Positions 55,824 through 64,000 of a stretch of 64,000 bases of DNA are shown one piece after another. The stretch's first letter is position 1. Each line of letters opens with the position of its first letter. The stretch spans positions 483,001 through 547,000 of the forward strand of contig JAQFVV010012416.1 in assembly GCA_028023455.1 (NCBI GenBank). The letters run 5' to 3'. This stretch comes from Epiperipatus broadwayi. Its lineage: Eukaryota > Onychophora > Udeonychophora > Euonychophora > Peripatidae. The position numbers and the translations under genes were made by a program. Under the pieces are notes generated by a model that did no database searches, was not told the DNA's origin, and saw only the letters and a program-made list of their open reading frames with translations.

Positions 55824-58168
55824 ACATAAAAAATTTACTTTGCAGCGATTAAAAAGTTAATGATGATGCAATATCAATGCTGCCAGACAGACTAAGAGAT
55901 CTTAAAAATTGTTCAAACAATTGAGGGACAGACACAGAAACAAATATTAGCCAACAACAAATGTAATTATTAATAATTTTTAGCATTTATTAAATGCAAA
56001 AAAAAAATGTAAGTCAAACAACGTAAAAGTTTGACTTAAATTCCACAATGTTTTTTGTCAGAGAGTGCAAGTGAATATTATGGTATATCAAATACTTTGG
56101 CAGATAATTTTGTCTTCTCACCTAAGAATTAAAAGGATTTATTATTTCTTCCTGCCAGTAATTTATTTAAACAAATTCCACTTTTCCTTAATTAGAGATT
56201 TACAAAAAAAGATCTTGTAGAGAAGTCAATGAATAGTGCAGAATGATCTTTCACTAAAACCTGGTAAAACATTGGGACATAATAAGGATGCAAACAGTCA
56301 TAAGAAAATCATTAGAAATATAACTCTTAAGGTTAATTTCCTACAAGCGAAAAAAATGATTTTACATTCTGAACTATACAAAAACAAAATCTCTATGGTT
56401 TAAGAAAAATAGAACTATATAATTGACAAATTGCTAGCCAAAAGATTTATGGTTTGCAAGAAATGCAAACACACATTAAGACATTAATTTCAAATAGGGA
56501 ATAGATGAGACAAAAAGAAAACTATTAATATCTGCTAATGTTTTTAACATCAATTCATAATAATAATAATGAAATAAACTGAGTATTAAAATATAAACAC
56601 AAAATACTCTCTCTGACCAAGAAATTTAAAATAGAAAATCTTAAGCTAATTCTCTAATACATATAATAAAAAAATATGTTTATGAAGTAATTAATAATAT
56701 TTTAAATAATTATGAATAATTTATTATAGGTCCATATTTCTTTTTGTATTAAGCTGATACTTAAGCAAAGAGATTTAAACAAAGAGATTTAAGCCTTGGT
56801 TATGATATAAAAATGTCCATTTACCTCCAAGGCATTAATGTTCTGTTTGGCTGATTTCTTCCAGCAGGGTGTGCAAAGTTTATTTCTATCTAGAGTTCAT
56901 TATGATGATTTTCAGTCTCCAGCAACCTGGCAGTCACATACAAAGGCAATATTTAGGGTCAGCTTTAAACTAGGCAGTTAGGACATGTTCTTGAAGGTAC
57001 AATTTTGAGCTCCAGGTTTTGTCTTTGTTTTGGTTTAGCATGGCATACGTTTAAGAAGTTCCTCATGATATGAAGTTTTGGTATGATGAATGGATAGTCA
57101 TTATTAGCACAACAAATAGTGATCAGTAATTTTCAATTTGCAAAATTTAATATATCACTAGTTGTAATATAAAACACAATCGGCCATTGTCAAAAATCAA
57201 ATATATGATCAAATCACCTGCAATTAGTGAAAAATCTAATAATCTAATCCCAACAAAAGAACCTTTTATATGCTATTCTTATCTCATGCCTAATCTAGAT
57301 TACAAATTTAACCAGGGCTATTTTTATCTCTTCTGTAATCTTAATTAAAAACAAAAATCTAACCAGGGCTTTTATCTTTTTTCAAACATTAATTAACTCT
57401 AAGTACATAAAAAAATAAGTCTCAGCTTTTATTATAGATTAAAATCAAAATGCAAAAGAAAATAATTATCTTAATTAAAATTGTTTTCAATTTAGAATTA
57501 TACAGTTTGAAAAATATAATTGAGTATGTGAGCTATAGCATGTACTCATAATAAAATAAAAAATAACAAAATACGAAATCTTTAAATACAATTTTCTTTT
57601 AAAATCTTTATAACTATACATTTTGTTTTTGATCTTCCAATGGTTAGTTTTGAAGTAGTTAAAGTATCCAGTTCAATATATTTGTGATTTTTTTATATGC
57701 TAAAACTTTATATACATTTTTTTTTCAAAAAAATGTTTAAAATACAAGGTTAAATTTATAATTCATCATATTTAGATAGACCTGAAACTTTATTTTATAG
57801 TTCACTATTTTTTTAGATTAAAACCCCCCAGTAAAGCTAAAAATTTGTTACAGCTCACCATTTAAAAAATGTTTCAGAGATTTTTTTCATGTTTTCTTTT
57901 TTACATAATGAATATATCTCTCCATCATCAGAAATAAGAATGTTTTTTTTTAGATTTGAAGTTTGGTATTCCATGTGCTAGATGTTTATGATGGCACAAA
58001 GTGCTGTATTACCCCAGGAGTGGAGAAAGGATGCATTTGATGTCACAAAGTGCCATAATAATAAGTCACAAAATTTTTAAAACCTCACAGTGTGTTTTTT
58101 CCTTTTTCAATAATAAATATATCTCTCCATTTTGTTTTTAGATTTGAAGTTTGTTATTACACATGGTA
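55824..58168. other. AT-rich stretch, nothing firmly recognised
   Basis: 56860-57060 and 57990-58060 are less AT-rich without a coding frame. 57900-57960 and 58100-58150 share 'aatatatctctccat' and 'tagatttgaagtttg', a diverged ~60-bp direct repeat. Confidence 0.4.
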
Positions 58169-58364
58169 TGATGTATTACTCTGGTGACACATTATTTTAA
58201 GTTTGTAATATGTTTAAAACAATTCCCCTATGTGATCTGCAGACAAATTTTATTGATTATCTGCAGACAAATTTTATTGATTAACTTTGTCTGCACATCC
58301 CTTGGAGGTATTATTTTAAACATATCACAAACTTAGAATAATACATCACCAGAGTAATATATCA
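58169..58364. repeat. Palindrome with internal tandem duplication
   Basis: The left arm 'atgatgtattactctggtga' ... 'tttgtaatatgtttaaaa' returns inverted as 'ttttaaacatatcacaaact' ... 'catcaccagagtaatatatc'. Near the centre 'atctgcagacaaattttatt' is tandemly duplicated (58235-58282), and its complement 'aactttgtctgcacatc' follows. Confidence 0.8.
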
Positions 58365-59289
58365 TAGCAGGAATTATACCAAAGTACCTCACTTTCACCC
58401 TCAGTCCCTCTTTTAAATAAAGAAAAGTTTGAATTTTGCAGCCCAAAATTAGCTTGAATTTTAATAAATGTAGGATCATTGCAGTATACATTCAAGAGAT
58501 TTTCTTTTGAATGGACTGAAAAATTCAAGATTTTCTTACTTAAAGGAAGAATGTGGCTAAAAGTAATATAGCTATAGGATGATTAAAATATTTGAAAGAA
58601 AATATATATATATATAATAACTACATCAAGAATCACTTCTTCTCTTTCATCTCCTCTTTTGCCTGATAGGAAATAAATAACCATGCCATCTCTTTTCCTT
58701 TGACAAACTGTTCATTAGGGTGCAAAATATTATTTATGTCTTTGATAATCTGAATATCAACTTTTCCTGCATTATTTATTTACTGGCAATATAAACTGAG
58801 TTTTCCTAGATATTTGCTAATGCAGACATAAATTATATTCTGGTAAAATATTAAAAATATCAAAACAATAATCAAAATTATATTTTAAATTTTTTTATTT
58901 TTATAGTTGATATTTTATAATAAAACAATAATAGTTGCTGATCAATATCTTATAGTTCAAATGGACAAATTAAAAAGGATCCATATACTCACACCTGTCA
59001 GGTTTATTGATCTATAGAGTGAACTGAAGAAGGGAAATGTATTAATAAAAAAAAATTAACAAAAATTATTATAATATTTTATTAATAATTTCAGTATGTA
59101 TTTTTTTTTATCTTTCAAAGCAACTTTTATTATTAAAGATTACATAGAAGTCTTTTGATTCTACTTACCCGATATTATTACAAAGCATTCAATGTACAAA
59201 AAACCCAAAACAATTATAATCTTGTTTACAAAAGGACACACTCCAGACAACAAAACATCCACAAAAGGGTTACTATAATCTTGTCTAAT
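58365..59289. other. AT-rich stretch, nothing recognised
   Basis: The minus-strand 60-codon frame 58346-58528 has fairly natural composition but no motif and no splice context. Confidence 0.4.
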
Positions 59290-59825
59290 GTGTTTCTGTA
59301 TATGGGTCTACATGGCTAAGCCACTGAAAAGTTCTCCATAGCCCAATGATCCTACCCTGGTGACCCAAAACGAAGACTCAAGCTTCATCTGAATAGGTGG
59401 ACAAGTCCAACATTGTGCCAACCATCACAACAGGCAACGAGGTCCAAGGCCCAAGTCTACAAGACAACAACCCTTGACCCACAGCTTGGCCATGCAAAGA
59501 CCATTCTGAATACCTCTGTCTTCCAATTTAATAGTCCAAATGTGCAGGGACCAAATTCGGTCTCTCTGTGCAAAATTGGAAAGCCAACAACGGAAACCTA
59601 ACAAATAATGAGCACAGATCTGCACTGCTCAAAACCAACCATCAAGGAGGTGCAGCAGCCCATCAGAGGGGGAAATGATGCAGAAACTTTAACTAGGTAC
59701 TCTTCCAGCAGGTTTTCAGGTAGTGGCAACAATTGTCAACAGACCACACTATAAACCAGAGACCCAATGACCACCACTAGCCACCCCTGAGGAAAAAAGG
59801 AGGAGTGCAGACCTGTGCCCACAAA
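59290..59825. other. GC-enriched island of unknown nature
   Basis: About 540 bases with clearly higher G+C and almost no homopolymers, between very AT-rich flanks. A 62-codon plus-strand frame (59413-59601) with its complement also open reads 'TTTLDPQLGHAKTILN'-like sequence with no known motif. 'aaggaggtgcagcagcccat' and 'tgtgcccac' near the end suggest a transposon untranslated region or an unrecognised repeat. I find no partner in this window. Confidence 0.45.
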
Positions 59826-60139
59826 ATATTACAACAAACTTCATCAATTTTACAAAAATTGGATTTTTTTAATTATTGTTTATCAATTACAATTAATAAT
59901 AGAATTATAGCTTTTTTATTCTATAAAATAAATATTTTTTCTGTTAATTGATGCTTATTTACTGGCCAATATTAGATGATTAGGAGAACTGACAATACTT
60001 AAAAAATCTATGCTCAATTGCAAGTTTTAAAAAAAGATTCACCTAGCTTAGATTTAAACTCCAGATTGTAGACATGGAATATAAATACCATCATATATTA
60101 ATTTTTTTTATGAGATTATACACTTAGTGAGTAATATTT
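59826..60139. other. AT-rich spacer
   Basis: Nothing recognised. Confidence 0.4.
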
Positions 60140-60908
60140 CTGTAGTGCAATTTTCACTATACCACTTCCACACAAGATAGGGACTGATTTCTATCTACTT
60201 TTGATACCTTGTGAAGGAGTGTAATCATAAATATATGGTCAAGGACATATGAAGAAAAGGTATAATCAGCACTCATTGGTTAGCCCAGATCACAATTTCT
60301 TACACCTTTCTTTATCATTGTTCAGTATATATAGATAGCCAATTACTACAGTTTAATTCATAAATATCAAACTTACTGTTCTCACAATTTGACACAAAGC
60401 ACTTAATGCAAGTATATTAATAATGTTTATTAGTTATTCATTAGACTAGAGATTATTCATTTAATGAATAATATTTGCACCTAAGTGATTTATGTCAAAG
60501 TTGTGAGGACAATAAGTTTGACACTTAAACTATAGTAATTGACTATCCATTTATACTAAACAATGATAGTGATATAAGGAAAATTGTGATCTGGACTAAT
60601 CAATGAGGGCTAATTCAGTACAAAATGTGTATCTGGAGATCATACAGATTTTCCACATGTCTTTGATCATATGTTTATGATTACACTTCTCCACAATGTA
60701 TTAAAAGCAGTCATCAGGATTGTGAACAGCTCTGATAATGACTGCAGGATAGTCGAAACTGTTAGTCTGATATAAATAAAGAGTATTGATAAAGTGTTTA
60801 AGAAAGGTGTAAATAATATATGTTAAAATAGAAATCAATACATAGGAAAAGGAAAAAGAAAATTATATTACCCTGCACGATAGTGGTATAGTGAAAATTA
60901 CACTACAG
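60140..60908. repeat. Fold-back element with 26-bp terminal inverted repeats
   Basis: It starts 'ctgtagtgcaattttcacta' and ends 'tagtgaaaattacactacag'. Further inverted matches run inward: 'agtgtaatcataaata', 'gatcacaatttcttacacct', 'gatagccaattactacagtt', 'taagtgattt'/'aagcactta'. The centre is near 60430. The inner right part has 'actgcaggatagtcgaaact' and 'ctgatataaataaaga'. It shares the 'ggtctggac/gttagcccagatcac' style with family B but has distinct ends. Non-coding. Confidence 0.78.
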
Positions 60909-62534
60909 ATAAACTTTCATATAAATTTGAATGTTTTTTTTTTTTTATTAAAAATACTTATTCGTGTAACACATTAATTTAATAGAAATAGGTGCTCATC
61001 TGTTGCCTCACTGCAAATCTTTTTTTTTTAAGAACAAAACAATTTAAATCAAACTGATCAAAAACGACTTTTGCCCGTCGGAAACCCATTTAAATTCAAT
61101 TGTTTTTATTCAAAATATTAGCATTTTTAAATATGATTTTTATTAATTTTATTTTCGTATTTTCGTTACATGTAAATCTAGGATTACTTAAGTTTGTCCA
61201 AATAATAATAATTATTATTATAATAATAACAGCAATAATAATAATAATAGGCGAATAGAATGTTACCTGAGATTTATCTTATTTAATATAATTTACAAAT
61301 TTAACATTATTTTATAAGTATTGCTTTTATTAATAAATTACTAAGTAAAATATATGATTATATGACCAGTTATTGAAAAACTCGATATTTAAGCACCAAA
61401 GTAACAGGTGGGGTACATTAATTCCATTCACCTGATCAAAATGAGATTTTTTTTCTCACTTTCTCCTCAGCTGCAAGTACAGTCAAAATTTATTTGTTTT
61501 TCTAAAATAGAAAATAGCCCTCTGTATTCTCTTGCAGTGCTTGAATGATAATTTCAAAGTTAAATGCTCCAGAAGTAATTCTTATCAAATTAAAACAACA
61601 GCAGAAAAACTCCACACGGATAAATTGAAAGAAATTATTAAATACTCAATCTACCTCAACAACGCTGCAACATCACGTGATTTTTTTAAACCTTTAATTA
61701 CAAGATTATCAACTATAATCATAGTTTGTTTATATTTTATTGTATTTGATATATAGATACATTATGTAACAAAAGATTATTTTAACATAACACAAATATA
61801 CACAGACACTCGCATATCTGTATAATTTTAAAGAAAACTAACGGGATCAGAACGTATAATTTTTGAGTGCAGGCTAAATTTAAATCATTTAGGATAGATT
61901 CAAAACTCCTTTACTCAATATGTTAAGTATCATTTTGAAATTTCCTTTGTCTCCAATTAAACTTCTCAGCCAGGTGCGATTATATATGCACGATCATTTC
62001 AATCACATTTATTATTCTTAATTATAGCGATAAAATAAAAATAAAACACTGGGGCGGGGGTCTACCTATCAAGTTATGTTAATGTTTAATTTAATATTGT
62101 ATGTAGATGTGCAGATAAAAATAAAGATATTTTTGAGTTTAATCTAGTTTTTCAATCCAAAACTTCTTTTCCTCACATTAATCTGGCAAACTTTCTCATT
62201 AATCCATCTATCTTAAATGCGATCTTTTTCTAGGTCTCTTATAATAATCTTTGTATTTAATTTTACACTTCAGTTGTCCCATCTAATGTCATCTTTTTGA
62301 GGTACAATTCCTGCTTAATTCTATTTCAGTGTCATTCAATGATTCTTTATAAAATTTCAACAGAATCCGATTGTCGGTGTTCAACTTTTAGATCAATAAT
62401 TAAGTGATGACATCTCACAATCATTAAAAATGTTTGTTTTCAAACCCTTTTTATTGAAAACAGTCCATTCTAGTTTAATTCTATGATTAAGATCATCCAG
62501 TGCGTTTTCATATACATATATTAAATTTAAATTA
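60909..62534. other. AT-rich stretch with a weak exon candidate at 61538-61678
   Basis: 61538 follows a strong acceptor, 'tctgtattctcttgcag', and the next 141 bases are open ('CLNDNFKVKCSRSNSY', 'EKLHTDKLKEIIKYSIYL'). However, the donor-like 'cac|gtgatt' is poor and composition is AT-rich. 61200-61251 is an (AAT/ATT)n microsatellite. The remainder is unassigned. Confidence 0.35.
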
Positions 62535-63075
62535 ATACACTGTACATGCTTACACCTGCATATACAGATATATATGTAATATATGAGGGATTCGAACTCA
62601 GACTTTTACACAACCCTCAACTCTCCAAGGCATCTCATATTGCTGACCCATCTGATCACACACATGTTGAAAAGATAAATAATCACCAATATAAATATTT
62701 TGTGCTAAACCAGCACTCGTCAGTTGGTCCAGATTACCATTTCCACCCATATATACAATCAGTGCTCAGCTTTATATTAAGATAGCAAATATTTATACTT
62801 TAATGGACAGGCTTCAAACTACTTCAACTGACAACTCTTCAGCCTTCCATTTCATTGAAAACCTGATGATGGAATGTTCAAAGCTCTCGTTAGTGTCAAG
62901 GTTGTCATCCTACCCATGTTGACGTTAGTCATTCTGGCCCCTCATATACAGGAGAATAATCCATTTTACATACATATGCGAGGGATGGGCAGATCTTTAA
63001 CGCACTTTGTATCAATATGTAAATTAATACACTGTACAGGCTTACACCTGCATATATATATATATATATATATAT
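62535..63075. repeat. Family B left arm, with duplicated leader
   Basis: The left arm runs from 'gggattcgaactcagacttt' (62588) to 'gagggatgggcagatcttta' (62998). The leader 'taatacactgtaca.gcttacacctgcatata' occurs at 62535 and again at 63027, a period of about 492 bases. It is followed by (TA)n at 63052-63076. This is the start of a second unit in tandem. Confidence 0.82.
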
Positions 63076-63235
63076 AAGGGATTAGAACTCAGATTTTCAC
63101 ACAACCCTCAACTCTCCAAGCCATCTCATATTGCTGACCCACCTGATCTTAATATAAAGCTGAGTACTGTGGGTCAGCAATATGAGATGGCTTGGAGAGT
63201 TGAGGGTTGTGTGAAAGTCTAAATTCGAATTCCTT
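63076..63235. repeat. Family B miniature palindrome, 66-bp arms
   Basis: 63076-63141 and 63170-63235 are inverted copies with few mismatches ('cacaaccctcaactctccaa', 'gccatctcatattgctgacc'). The loop is 28 bases. It is an internally deleted family B dimer that keeps only the ends, including the box-B-like sequence. Confidence 0.88.
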
Positions 63236-63650
63236 ATATATTACATATATTAAATTTGTAATTTGTTTTTTAGTTCATTTCTGCCAATTTTTATTTTCTT
63301 CTTTTTAAAAATCTATTAAGAATTACTTTAATTTTTCTATTAATTTTCTTTAATCCTACTTTACTACATTCATTTGAAAACTCTTGTAACATTTCCAAAT
63401 CTACAAAGCATTATTTAATATTAAATTTTATTTACTAGTGCAGAGATAGTATGTAATTTAATTAAACCGTAACGATTTTTCATCCTAGCGCATGCGCTGT
63501 ACTCGTTTTATAATATCTCAACTATTTCTCGACTGTGCCAAACTGTTGTGTTTATGTGTGAATCTATATAAACACTGATGCGTGAAAATATGTTTATAAT
63601 ATATACTTATTAATATAACATGAAATAAATATATACTTGCATATTTCCAC
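63236..63650. other. AT-rich stretch with a GCGCATGCGC palindrome at ~63489-63498
   Basis: 'gcgcatgcgc' is the core of the NRF1 consensus. No transcript evidence is available from sequence alone. The rest is AT-rich and unassigned. Confidence 0.4.
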
Positions 63651-64000
63651 TACAGACAGCAGTTACTACCGTTGGTGTGGTATAGTTTTCATGCAACTAT
63701 AGAAAGAAAGAACCTCAGGTGTCCTTATAAGTTTACCTACCACTTTCAGCAGTGCTATGACAGCCTGCCTCATGAGAAGGTATGGTGACACTTCTTGATG
63801 TACTCTGACAGCTTGTCTCATGTTTGTCATTAGGTTCTAATAGTTCCCAGTCCAGAATATGAACTTGCCTCATTGCATTACCTGTTTAACATTGATGCTA
63901 ATGTCTCTGGGAGAACATGTATTCCACCTTTCAGCTTTGTGGCAGTAGTTCTCTGACTTTACCTTCAAATGGATTGACTATTTATTACCCGATTCCCCTC
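63651..64000. other. GC-enriched segment running off the window
   Basis: Composition changes here to nearly balanced. 'cagtgctatgacagcctgcc' and 'gtactctgacagcttgtctc' are a diverged pair about 60 bases apart. It is likely the start of another repeat, and no coding frame is evident. Confidence 0.35.

Noticed and set aside
58346-58528. 60-codon minus-strand frame
   Set aside because: No motif or splice context, and its end lies in the palindrome arm.
61538-61678. Host exon
   Set aside because: Good acceptor but poor donor and AT-rich, low-information peptide; left as a weak candidate inside a larger region only.

Overview
This is a eukaryotic, very AT-rich, repeat-dominated window with no complete host gene that I can support. 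Almost everything recognisable is transposable-element DNA. The mixture is several degraded LINEs, a Ty3/gypsy LTR element, Penelope-like (GIY-YIG) debris, tRNA-derived short repeats and very large fold-back repeats. That mixture fits a lophotrochozoan genome, most likely a coleoid cephalopod and plausibly an octopus, where tRNA-derived SINEs are known to be abundant. The species call is inference from repeat style, not from a diagnostic gene.

Layout. 1-3060 (minus) is a LINE ('LINE-alpha') with APE-type endonuclease, reverse transcriptase and C-terminal region, cut off by the window start. A second copy lies at 53628-55823 (plus), and a 3' stub at 43757-44005 is nested in another repeat. 8180-11740 (plus) is a different LINE ('LINE-beta') with a zinc-knuckle ORF1, an APE endonuclease and the start of RT, ending in an inverted duplication of its own RT. 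It abuts 11733-13535, a cluster of Penelope-like fragments in both orientations. There, remains of the GIY-YIG endonuclease are joined to a recurring tail that starts with a tRNA-like box A/box B sequence. 13590-15305 is one inverted plus three tandem copies of a ~430-460 bp repeat ('family B').

17362-17726 is a 5'-truncated RTE-type LINE tail with a 14-bp target-site duplication. 23985-24088 is the best candidate host exon. 29741-34628 is a structurally complete but inactivated Ty3/gypsy element on the minus strand (LTRs, PBS, PPT, 5-bp TSD; gag, protease, RT, RNase H and integrase remnants). 35365-35491 is a fresh tRNA-derived retroposon with A-tail and TSD. Family B ('gattcgaactcagac' ends) and family A ('gccactcagtgcaagccagagtaat') recur across the window, mostly as half or whole palindromes.

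The strongest leads are: (1) the Penelope-like cluster whose tail carries a tRNA-like head; (2) family B as an inverted dimer with box-B-like outer ends, amplified in tandem and interleaved with another inverted repeat; (3) several kilobase-scale fold-backs; (4) a T/C homopolymer block in LINE-alpha copy 2 that looks like an assembly artefact. Coordinates of repeats are hand-aligned and good to roughly 5-20 bases unless a target-site duplication fixes them.
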